Position numbers and translations under genes: made by a program. Below the pieces are notes generated by a model that had not been told where the DNA came from, did not search any database, and worked only from the letters and a program-made list of their open reading frames with translations. This document shows, piece after piece, positions 35,286 to 42,554 of a stretch of DNA of 64,000 nucleotides; the stretch's first letter is position 1; each line of letters starts with the position of its first letter. This DNA is from an uncultured Ferrovibrio sp. (GTDB lineage: Bacteria > Pseudomonadota > Alphaproteobacteria > Ferrovibrionales > Ferrovibrionaceae): assembly GCF_937960835.1 (NCBI RefSeq), contig NZ_CALGPC010000016.1, positions 1 to 64,000 of the forward strand, given 5' to 3'.

Positions 35286-36509
35286 ATGGCTTCTACGTTG
35301 AATGATCCGGCCCGCAAGGCCCTGCGCAAAGGCCATCTGCGCCTCGTGAGCGCCAATCCCGACAGCCGGCGCCGCACCACCAAGCTGAAACTCAAGGGTG
35401 CCGCCGGCGAAACCCGGATCGACGCTCCTCATCCGGCGCTGCCGCTCGATCGCATCCTGCTGGGCGACAGCATCGAGCAGATGAACAGGCTGCCGGCGGA
35501 GAGCATCGACTGCATCTTCGCCGACCCGCCCTACAATCTGCAGCTCACCGGCGAGCTGCGCCGGCCGAACGACACCGTGGTGGATGCGGTCGACGACGAC
35601 TGGGACAAGTTCGGCTCCTTCGCCGAATACGACGCCTTCAGCAAAGCCTGGCTGCAGGCGGCGCGGCGGCTGCTGAAGCCCAATGGCACGATCTGGGTGA
35701 TCGGCAGCTACCACAACATTTTCCGCCTCGGCGCCCAGCTGCAGGATCTCGGCTTCTGGATGCTGAACGACATCGTGTGGCGCAAGACCAACCCGATGCC
35801 GAATTTCCGCGGCAAGCGTTTTACCAATGCGCATGAAACGCTGATCTGGTGTGCCAAGAGCCAGGACGCCAAGGGTTATACCTTCAACTACGACGCCATG
35901 AAGGCGCTGAACGAGGACCTGCAGATGCGGTCCGACTGGCTGATCCCGATCTGCTCGGGCGCGGAGCGGCTGCGCGGCGAAGACGGTGCCAAGGCGCATC
36001 CGACGCAGAAGCCGGAAGCGCTGCTGCATCGCGTGATCATTGCATCGACCAAGCCGGGCGACGTGATCCTCGATCCCTTCTTCGGCTCCGGCACTACCGG
36101 CGCCGTCGCCAAGCGGCTGGGGCGCCGCTTCATCGGCATCGAGCGCGACAAGACTTACGCCAAGGCAGCCGAGCGCCGCATCAGCACGGTGCAGCCGGTC
36201 TCGCCCGACGATGTGGAAGTGACCCGCTCCAAGAAGGACGAGCCGCGCATTCCCTTCGGCTGGGTGGTTGAACGCGGCCTGCTTGCGCCCGGCACGGTCC
36301 TGTTCGATCCGTCGCGGCGCTTTTCCGCCAAGGTGCGCGCCGATGGCAGCCTGGCCACCGCCGATGCGGTCGGCTCGATTCACAAGGTCGGCGCTCATGT
36401 GATGGGCGCCAGCGCCTGCAATGGCTGGGTGTTCTGGCATATGGAAGTCGAAGGGCAGCTGAAGCCGATCGACATCCTGCGCCAGAAGCTGCGCGCCGAA
36501 TTATCCTAA
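35286..36509 (+). CDS. ccrM: CcrM-type DNA adenine methyltransferase (GANTC)
   Basis: 407 residues. The catalytic motif IV is D80-P-P-Y (FADPPYNLQLTGELRRP), and the SAM-binding motif I FGSGTTGAVAKRLGRRF follows near 264, the beta-class order. The C-terminal ~100 residues (PFGWVVERGLLAPGTVLF, then HKVGAHVMGA) form the RAMA-type domain that binds DNA in CcrM enzymes. It methylates the A in GANTC and controls the cell cycle. The first ~50 residues are basic and absent from the shorter Caulobacter enzyme, but ATG 35286 has an AGGGGG site, so the extension seems real. Located after rnhB as usual. Confidence 0.95.
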   Translation: MASTLNDPARKALRKGHLRLVSANPDSRRRTTKLKLKGAAGETRIDAPHPALPLDRILLGDSIEQMNRLPAESIDCIFADPPYNLQLTGELRRPNDTVVDAVDDDWDKFGSFAEYDAFSKAWLQAARRLLKPNGTIWVIGSYHNIFRLGAQLQDLGFWMLNDIVWRKTNPMPNFRGKRFTNAHETLIWCAKSQDAKGYTFNYDAMKALNEDLQMRSDWLIPICSGAERLRGEDGAKAHPTQKPEALLHRVIIASTKPGDVILDPFFGSGTTGAVAKRLGRRFIGIERDKTYAKAAERRISTVQPVSPDDVEVTRSKKDEPRIPFGWVVERGLLAPGTVLFDPSRRFSAKVRADGSLATADAVGSIHKVGAHVMGASACNGWVFWHMEVEGQLKPIDILRQKLRAELS

Positions 36510-36633
36510 AGGCGCATCTTCCTCAGTGCGGTTTGGCTGGCCATCGCGAATGACGCGATGCTAACCTGATCATGCTATCGCTTCAGGGTGACGGCCAAGA
36601 CAGCGGCATGTCGCTTAAGGGGGGGAGTACCGC

Positions 36634-37752
36634 GTGGATCGCCCGGAAATCGACCGTCCGGCAATGTCGGCAGCGCTGCTGCACAGGCTGATGGAAGGCG
36701 ACGGCTCGCTGCTGGAGGGCCGCGAGCGGCAGATCGATGCCCTGATGATCGAGCGGCTCTACCATCTGAGCGGCCCCTTCCGTTATGTGCCGTTCCCGAT
36801 GCTGTTCGGCGCCTTCCTGATGTTCCACGAATACGCCACCTGGTGGAGCATCGTCGGCCTCACGGTTCTGTACGCCTTCGGCACCTGGTATCTGGATCGC
36901 ATGCGCGAGCGCTACGCCGTCTATGGCGAGGGTTCTGGCGATGCCGCCTATTGGGGCCGCCATTTCGCCGTCGGATCGGCAGTTACCGGAGCGACCTGGG
37001 GCTTGCTGGGCTGGCTGTATTTCCCGCCGGGCAATGTCGAATTGCAGGCCGTGCTGGCGATCGTGTGGGCCGGATTGTCGTTCAGCAACGCTAATACCCG
37101 GACCACGCATCTGCCATCCTACTATGCCTTCATGGCGGCAATGACCATTCCGCTTTATGCGCGCACCTTCATCTCGGGCGAGCGTTCGGCGCTTTACATG
37201 GCGTTCTTCGGATTGGTGATGGCGGCTGCCATGGCGATCTGGGTGCATCTCAACTACCGCCGCGAAAGACTGGGCATCGCCCTGCGGCTGCGCAACGCCG
37301 AATTGATCGCCGAACTGGACCGCGCCCGTGCCGCTGCCGAAGCCAGCCGTCGCGAGATCGAGCAGGCCCATCGCGCCGTGCTGGCGGATTTCGCCGGCGC
37401 GCAAGCCCTGGCCTGCCAGGGTAGCTGGAGCTGGGATGCCGATGACGAACAGATGACCTGGTCGGACGAGTATTACCGGCTGATCGGACTGGCGCCGCAA
37501 TCCTGTCCGGCCTCGCTGGCCGGCTTGCTGGAGCAGGTCCACCCCGATGATCGCGACCTGGTGCGCCTGCATTATCGCCGTCTGCGCAATGGAGCGGCAA
37601 AGGATCGTGTGGTCTTCCGGCTGGCCGATGCCGTCGCACCCGGCGAGCGGCGCGAGGCTTTGGGTGCCGCCGAGCGCGACGCGCAGGGGCAGGTCAGACG
37701 GGTGCAAGGCGTTTTGCGCATCTATCCGCCCGACTGGGATCGGCCGATCTGA
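36634..37752 (+). CDS. membrane protein with C-terminal PAS domain, no output domain
   Basis: 372 residues from GTG 36634 (GGGGGAG upstream). Residues ~50-220 hold about six membrane helices in pairs (e.g. FGAFLMFHEYATWWSIVGLT, VTGATWGLLGWLYF, LAIVWAGLSF). A coiled-coil linker (LRLRNAELIAELDRARAAAEAS) leads to a PAS_3-like domain (WSWDADDEQMTWSDEYYRLIGL, VHPDDRDLV) that ends at the C-terminus. There is no histidine kinase, GGDEF, EAL or HTH domain, so the protein lacks an effector. It may signal through a partner or be a truncated kinase or cyclase. I see no frameshift downstream. Confidence 0.75.
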   Translation: MDRPEIDRPAMSAALLHRLMEGDGSLLEGRERQIDALMIERLYHLSGPFRYVPFPMLFGAFLMFHEYATWWSIVGLTVLYAFGTWYLDRMRERYAVYGEGSGDAAYWGRHFAVGSAVTGATWGLLGWLYFPPGNVELQAVLAIVWAGLSFSNANTRTTHLPSYYAFMAAMTIPLYARTFISGERSALYMAFFGLVMAAAMAIWVHLNYRRERLGIALRLRNAELIAELDRARAAAEASRREIEQAHRAVLADFAGAQALACQGSWSWDADDEQMTWSDEYYRLIGLAPQSCPASLAGLLEQVHPDDRDLVRLHYRRLRNGAAKDRVVFRLADAVAPGERREALGAAERDAQGQVRRVQGVLRIYPPDWDRPI

Positions 37753-37784
37753 GTTCGATCAAACTGGGATCGATCCGCCTGAAA

Positions 37785-38228
37785 TCAGTCGACCGCGTAG
37801 ACTTTCAGCAGAACCTGATCGGGCCGCCTTTCGCCATAGCCGATGGCCAGGCGATGCACCAGCCATTGCAGCTGCGGCGCAGCAGTTTCGAAACGCAACG
37901 CCGTGCGGAAATAGTAGCTCGCCGGATCGACGCTTTCGCCGCGCGCCAGCCGCGCCATCACCTCGGGCGGACCTGACCGCAAGCCACGGCTCCATACTTC
38001 GATCTGCTCGCCCGCATCGGTGACAAGCATGTAATGCGCATCCAGATCGGCCATGCCGTCCGGACGCAGAACCTGCCAGTCCGCGCCGCCCGGCAGCACC
38101 TTGCCGTTGAGCTTGCCCTTCAGGCGGCCGCCGGCGATCGGGATGCAGCGGCGCTCGCCCATCTCTCCGCGCCCGATGGATTGCGGCGTGGCGACTTCAA
38201 CCTCCAGATCGAATATCGGTGAAAGCAT
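37785..38228 (-). CDS. DUF3237 (UPF0311) family protein
   Basis: 147 residues. LSPIFDLEVEVATPQSIG, RRCIPIAGGRLKGKLNGKVLPGGADW, LDAHYMLVTDAGEQIEVWS and RTALRFETAAPQLQWL are all typical of the DUF3237 family, a beta-barrel fold of unknown role. It is upstream of the MarR regulator's end and on the same strand, so the two may share a transcript. Confidence 0.88.
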   Translation of the reverse strand: MLSPIFDLEVEVATPQSIGRGEMGERRCIPIAGGRLKGKLNGKVLPGGADWQVLRPDGMADLDAHYMLVTDAGEQIEVWSRGLRSGPPEVMARLARGESVDPASYYFRTALRFETAAPQLQWLVHRLAIGYGERRPDQVLLKVYAVD

Positions 38229-38261
38229 CGGGCGCTCCTCGTCAGTTTTTGTCAGTCTTGT

Positions 38262-38729
38262 TCAGGTCTGCAGCCGCGGCACAGCGAAATCGAGCTGACG
38301 ATTCAGCTGGGTCGTCTGCGTCTGGCCCAGCCGCCTGGTCACCTCGGCCTGGGCCTGCTGCCAGAGCGGCAGCGCCTTGCGGAACAGCCGCTGGCCCTCC
38401 GGGGTGATGCGGATCACCTTGCGGCGGCGATCCTCAGGTGCGGTCATTTGCGCGATCAGGCCCCGCTTTTCCATCAGGCGGAGATTACGGGTCAGCGTGG
38501 TCTGGTCGGTATGGAGCAGTTCGGCAAGGCTGCTGACCGAATGGCTGCCGTCGCGGGTCAAATAGGCAAGCGTGGCGAATTGCGGGCTGCTCAGGCCTGC
38601 CTTGGCCAGATGCTCACCGTAAAGCTGCATGACGAGCCGCGTGGCCGCCTGCAGCCGCATACCGGTGCAGCCCAGATCGCAAAGCTGCTGAAAAGCAAGA
38701 TCGGCGGGATCGCCGCGTTTTTTCGTCAT
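38262..38729 (-). CDS. MarR-family transcriptional regulator
   Basis: 155 residues from ATG 38729. The winged helix-turn-helix shows as SSPQFATLAYLTRDGSHSVS, LLHTDQTTLTRNLRLMEKRG and the wing TAPEDRRRKVIRITPEG. MarR proteins bind short palindromes and release DNA on binding small ligands such as phenolics. It is divergent from the fabF-like gene, and two TGTA-N2-TACA sites lie between them. Confidence 0.9.
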   Translation of the reverse strand: MTKKRGDPADLAFQQLCDLGCTGMRLQAATRLVMQLYGEHLAKAGLSSPQFATLAYLTRDGSHSVSSLAELLHTDQTTLTRNLRLMEKRGLIAQMTAPEDRRRKVIRITPEGQRLFRKALPLWQQAQAEVTRRLGQTQTTQLNRQLDFAVPRLQT

Positions 38730-38784
38730 GCAGCGGTGATAACGCGTTTCCCGGCCCTTGCAAAGCGGCAAAGACGGGCTTAAC

Positions 38785-38809
38785 TGTATCTACAATTCAT
38801 GTATATACA
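38785..38809. promoter_or_regulatory. two candidate MarR operator sites
   Basis: TGTATCTACA (38785-38794) and TGTATATACA (38800-38809) are near-identical inverted repeats 15 bases apart centre to centre; the second lies inside the 12-bp perfect palindrome ATGTATATACAT. They are in the 97-base gap between marR and the fabF-like gene. The DNA here is AT-rich against GC-rich flanks. Confidence 0.6.
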
Positions 38810-38826
38810 TATTTTGGAAGAGCGAC

Positions 38827-40089
38827 ATGCGCGATGTGGTGGTCACGGGGATGGGCATGGTTACGCCGCTGGGCAGCGGCGTGGCGGCGAATTGGGACAG
38901 ATTGACCGCAGGCGCATCGGGCCTGCGGCCGATCACGGCTTTTGACACCACCGACCTGCCCGCGAGGGTCGCCGGAATCGTGCCTGATATTGCCGGGGAT
39001 CCGCATGGCTTCGATCCGGAGCAGGCGGCTCCTGCGAAAGACCGCCGCAAGATGGATCGTTTCATTCATTTCGCCCTGGCTGCGGCGGCGGAAGCGATGC
39101 GCCAGGCTGATTGGCAGCCGCGCAGCGATACCGAGAAGCAGCGCGCAGGCTGCATCGTTGCGACCGGCATTGGCGGCTTTCCTGCGATTGCGGCAGCAAC
39201 CCGCACCGTCGAGCAATCCGGCCCGCGGCGCCTGTCGCCCTTTGTCATCCCTTCCTTCCTTGGCAATCTGGCGGCTGGGCATATCTCGATCGCCTGGGGG
39301 CTGGAAGGCCCGCTTGGCTGTCCGGTGACGGCCTGCGCGGCGGGCGCGCAGGCCATTGGCGACGCAGCGCGGCTGATCCGCGCGGGCGATGCCGATGTGA
39401 TGATCGCCGGTGGCGCCGAGGCCTGCATCGACCGCGTCAGCATTGCCGGTTTCGCGGCGGCGCGCGCGCTGGCGACCGCGCAGAACAACGATCCCACGCG
39501 CGCCTCGCGACCTTTTGATGCCGCGCGCGATGGCTTCGTGATGGGCGAGGGCGCCGGCATCCTGGTGCTGGAAGCGGAAGAGCACGCCCGCGGCCGCGGC
39601 GCTGCCGTTCTCGGGCGCATTGTGGGCTATGGCACCACAGGCGATGCCCATCATATCACCGCGCCGCCGGAGGACGGCGCGGGCGCCAGGCGGGCAATGC
39701 AGATGGCGATGAACCAAGCTGGATTGCAGCCGCGCCAGATCGGCTACATCAATGCCCACGCGACGGCGACGCCGGTGGGCGATGCGGCGGAAATCGCCGC
39801 CGTCAGAGCCGTGTTCGGCGATGCCGTCAGCGGCTTGTCCATGTCGTCGACCAAATCCGCCATCGGCCATCTGCTGGGCGCAGCCGGAGCCGTAGAGGCG
39901 ATCTACAGCTTGCTGGCGGTGCGGGACAATCTGCTGCCGCCGACACGCAATCTGGACAATATCGATCCCGCTTTTGACGGTATCGACCTGCTGCCGCATC
40001 GGGCGAAACCGAAAGCCATCGATTATGCGATGTCCAATGCTTTCGGGTTCGGCGGCGTCAATGCCGCGCTGATCGTCGGGCGAGCCTGA
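38827..40089 (+). CDS. beta-ketoacyl-ACP synthase II-like ketosynthase
   Basis: 420 residues from ATG 38827 (GGAAGAG upstream). MRDVVVTGMGMVTPLGSG opens like FabF. The thiolase-type triad is C170 (PVTACAAG), H311 (YINAHATATPVGD) and H348 (KSAIGHLLGAAG); GFGFGGVNA near the end is the closing signature. It condenses acyl groups with malonyl-ACP. No ACP, malonyl transferase or ketoreductase is nearby, so it is not the main fabF of a fab cluster and may serve a specialised pathway. Control by the divergent MarR is likely. Confidence 0.9.
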   Translation: MRDVVVTGMGMVTPLGSGVAANWDRLTAGASGLRPITAFDTTDLPARVAGIVPDIAGDPHGFDPEQAAPAKDRRKMDRFIHFALAAAAEAMRQADWQPRSDTEKQRAGCIVATGIGGFPAIAAATRTVEQSGPRRLSPFVIPSFLGNLAAGHISIAWGLEGPLGCPVTACAAGAQAIGDAARLIRAGDADVMIAGGAEACIDRVSIAGFAAARALATAQNNDPTRASRPFDAARDGFVMGEGAGILVLEAEEHARGRGAAVLGRIVGYGTTGDAHHITAPPEDGAGARRAMQMAMNQAGLQPRQIGYINAHATATPVGDAAEIAAVRAVFGDAVSGLSMSSTKSAIGHLLGAAGAVEAIYSLLAVRDNLLPPTRNLDNIDPAFDGIDLLPHRAKPKAIDYAMSNAFGFGGVNAALIVGRA

Positions 40090-40107
40090 TCGCTACGCGT
40101 CCCGATG

Positions 40108-40143
40108 CAAAAAAAGACGGCGCGGTCCGGGTGGAACGCGCCG
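40108..40143 (-). terminator. terminator of the glycine-zipper lipoprotein gene
   Basis: Minus-strand stem CGGCGCG/CGCGCCG (40118-40124 and 40137-40143), then TCTTTTTTT. It lies between the converging fabF-like gene and the lipoprotein gene. Confidence 0.75.
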
Positions 40144-40191
40144 CTGAGTCTGGGGGGAAGGGGAGAATAAAGACGCTTCGACTGAAACTGC

Positions 40192-40746
40192 TTACTGCAC
40201 CACTTTCCAGCTGCCGTCCGGCTGGCGGCAGGCGGTGCCGTAACCCTGCTGGGTTTCACCGCCGACTGTGATGGTCTGCTGGAACTCGCGGCAATATTCG
40301 CCGCTCTTGGTCTGATAGGCCGGCTGCGGCACCACGGTGCCGGCATTGCCGCTATCCGGATTGCGCCACGAGACTTGCGTGCCCGACGGCGTGGATTCGA
40401 AGGCGCGCTGATTGGCCCGCTCCATATAGACATGGTCGGCGCGATCAAGCGACTTGCCAACCTCTGAGCCGAGCAAAGCGCCGATCAACGTACCGGCTGC
40501 CACGCCAACGAGACGGCCGGTGCCGCTGCCGAACTGGGCGCCAGCAACTGCGCCGCCGACGCCGCCAAGCACGGTGCCGACATTCTGCTTCTGGCCGGTA
40601 TCGGCGCAAGCGCTCAACAGGCCCGCTGCCGTAACCAGCGCGATGGCCACCGAGGCGATGCGGCCTGAAGCGATGCGTCCTGAGGCGATACGTCCTGAGG
40701 CGATACGTTGGGGCGCTACCTGATTGTGCTTCTCATGCGCGCGCAT
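40192..40746 (-). CDS. glycine-zipper outer-membrane lipoprotein (17-kDa antigen-like)
   Basis: 184 residues. A signal peptide ends in a lipobox LLSAC with lipidated C47. The next ~45 residues are a glycine zipper (GGVGGAVAGAQFGSGTGRLVG, GTLIGALLGSEVG) that can insert in membranes, followed by a small domain (TQVSWRNPDSG, EYCREFQQTITVGG, YGTACRQPDGSWKVV) typical of surface antigen 2. The n-region is unusual: the pentapeptide RIASG repeats about four times (residues 14-32), encoded by a 15-bp tandem repeat. The predicted place is the outer membrane, facing the periplasm. Confidence 0.85.
   Translation of the reverse strand: MRAHEKHNQVAPQRIASGRIASGRIASGRIASVAIALVTAAGLLSACADTGQKQNVGTVLGGVGGAVAGAQFGSGTGRLVGVAAGTLIGALLGSEVGKSLDRADHVYMERANQRAFESTPSGTQVSWRNPDSGNAGTVVPQPAYQTKSGEYCREFQQTITVGGETQQGYGTACRQPDGSWKVVQ
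40652..40711 (-). repeat. 15-bp tandem repeat (four units) in the lipoprotein signal peptide
   Basis: Four consecutive 15-base units, 40652-40666, 40667-40681, 40682-40696 and 40697-40711, the last with a diverged end. Units 2 and 3 differ at two bases. Fifteen is a multiple of three, so copy-number changes keep the frame and lengthen or shorten the signal peptide by RIASG. Confidence 0.85.
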
Positions 40747-40912
40747 GACGTGTGATTCCCTTGCAGCATGCCCCTGGCGGGCACGGCGCAGATATGCGAG
40801 GGGATTGCGGCGGGATTGCGGCAGGCGTTAGGTATTGTTGCGGCTCCGCTATAGGCGGCGCAAAATGAAGCCGCTACAAGTATGTTCGTTTTCAGGATGT
40901 TGCAGGCACGCC

Positions 40913-41497
40913 ATGGAAGCTTTCACCACGCCCTTTGCTCATTTTGCCGCTTGGCTTGCCGAAGCCGAAAAGAGCGAGCCGAACGATCCCAATGCCATGG
41001 CGCTGGCCACCGCTGATAAAGACGGCCTGCCGAATGTGCGCATGGTGTTGCTGAAGGAGCATAGCGAGCAGGGCTTCGTCTTCTACACCAACTTCGAAAG
41101 CCAGAAAGGCCAGGAGCTGCTTGCCAATCCGCAAGCCGCCGCCGTGTTTCACTGGAAGAGCCTGCGCCGCCAGGTGCGCATCCGCGGCAGCGTCAGCCGC
41201 GTCAGCGATGCCGAGGCCGATGCCTATTTCGCCTCACGCCCGCGCGACAGCCAGATCGGCGCCTGGGCGTCGCAGCAATCGCGCCCGGTGGAAAGCCGGT
41301 TTGCGCTGGAAGCCGCTGTTGCCAAATACGCTGCCAAATACGTCGTCGGCGCAGTGCCGCGGCCGCCCTATTGGTCGGGCTTTCGCATCACGCCGGTGAG
41401 CATCGAATTCTGGGCCGACCGTCCCTTCCGTCTGCATGACCGGCTGGTTTACCGGCGCGTTGGCGATGCCTGGACGACAGAACGCCTGTTCCCGTGA
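40913..41497 (+). CDS. pdxH: pyridoxamine 5'-phosphate oxidase
   Basis: 194-residue FMN enzyme making pyridoxal phosphate. SEPNDPNAMALATADKDGLP with NVRMVLLKEH carries FMN-binding residues; FYTNFESQKGQEL, RRQVRIRGSV, ASRPRDSQIGAWASQQS and WADRPFRLHDRLVYRR follow, all family signatures. ATG 40913 gives the normal family N-terminus; in-frame starts upstream add cysteine-rich leaders unlike PdxH. The stop overlaps the start of the next gene (GTGA). Confidence 0.95.
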   Translation: MEAFTTPFAHFAAWLAEAEKSEPNDPNAMALATADKDGLPNVRMVLLKEHSEQGFVFYTNFESQKGQELLANPQAAAVFHWKSLRRQVRIRGSVSRVSDAEADAYFASRPRDSQIGAWASQQSRPVESRFALEAAVAKYAAKYVVGAVPRPPYWSGFRITPVSIEFWADRPFRLHDRLVYRRVGDAWTTERLFP

Positions 41498-42432
41498 CCC
41501 AGTCGGCTCGCGATTTTGTCGATAATCCTGCCATGCGCGACCGCCTGATGCGGCGGGCCACCTATGCCTCGGTGACAGTCGCGGTGGTGCTGATCGCAGC
41601 GAAACTGGCGGCCTGGCTGGTGACCGATTCCGTTGCCTTGCTGGCATCGCTGATCGATAGCCTGCTCGACGCGCTGGCTTCCCTGGTCAACCTGTTTGCG
41701 GTTCGCCAGGCGCTGACGCCGGCCGACAAGGAGCACCGTTTCGGCCATGGCAAGGCCGAGGCCCTGGCCGGCCTTGGCCAGGCCGCGCTGATCATCGGGT
41801 CGGCGCTGTTTCTCGTCGTGGAATCGATCCAGCGGCTGATTTCGCCGCAGCCGGTGGCTTACGGCCTGGCCGGCATCGGCGTGATGGTGTTTTCCATCCT
41901 GCTAACCGGGGTGCTGGTGCTGTATCAGCGCCATGTCATCCGCAACACCAATTCGCTGGCGATCTCGGCGGACCGGCTGCATTACCTGTCCGATCTGCTG
42001 ACCAATCTCACCGTTCTGGTCGCGCTCGCAATCACCAGCCTGCCGGGATTCCTGTGGGTGGATGCAGTCGGCGCGCTGATCGTTGCCGCCGTGGTGCTGA
42101 AAAGCGCCATCGATATCGTGCGCGGTGCCTTGGATCATCTGATGGATCGCGAGCTGGCCGACGAGGAACGCGAGCGCATCAAGGATGTGGTGCGTCGCCA
42201 CCCCGAGGCCGCTGCGATGCACGATCTGCGCACGCGGCAATCAGGCAATCAGGTATTCATCCAGTTTCATCTGGAGCTCGATCCGGAAATGCCGCTGCGC
42301 CAGGCCCATGCCATCGCGGTAGAGATCGAGCGGGAGGTGCTGGTGCTGTTTCCCGGCGCCGAGGTGATCATCCACCAGGACCCGGCCGGGATGCTGGAGG
42401 ATCTTCCACCCTTTGCCGGCCGCACGGTTTAG
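41494..42432 (+). CDS. cation diffusion facilitator (FieF-type divalent metal efflux)
   Basis: 312 residues starting GTG 41494, overlapping the pdxH stop by four bases. Six membrane helices; the metal-site aspartates lie in SVALLASLIDSLLDALASL (helix 2) and RLHYLSDLLTNLTVLVA (helix 5); HRFGHGKAEAL follows helix 2. The C-terminal ~80 residues are the cytoplasmic ferredoxin-like domain (HDLRTRQSGNQVFIQFHLEL and VIIHQDPA). Exports Zn2+, Fe2+ or related ions by proton exchange. Translational coupling with pdxH is likely. Confidence 0.92.
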   Translation: MTQSARDFVDNPAMRDRLMRRATYASVTVAVVLIAAKLAAWLVTDSVALLASLIDSLLDALASLVNLFAVRQALTPADKEHRFGHGKAEALAGLGQAALIIGSALFLVVESIQRLISPQPVAYGLAGIGVMVFSILLTGVLVLYQRHVIRNTNSLAISADRLHYLSDLLTNLTVLVALAITSLPGFLWVDAVGALIVAAVVLKSAIDIVRGALDHLMDRELADEERERIKDVVRRHPEAAAMHDLRTRQSGNQVFIQFHLELDPEMPLRQAHAIAVEIEREVLVLFPGAEVIIHQDPAGMLEDLPPFAGRTV

Positions 42433-42554
42433 CGCCGATTTCCGGCGACATTGGCGTATATAGTCCCATCGACGCCGCGCGTTGATTGCGCGGCACCGCG
42501 CCGTTAATCTACGCCCCTTCACACGGCGGTATTTGCGTTCTGTTGGGGGGATCC

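Noticed and set aside
36634..37752. PAS sensor as a truncated pseudogene of a histidine kinase
   Set aside because: No kinase remnant was found after the stop in any frame, and the gene is intact with a good start; kept as a gene with a note.
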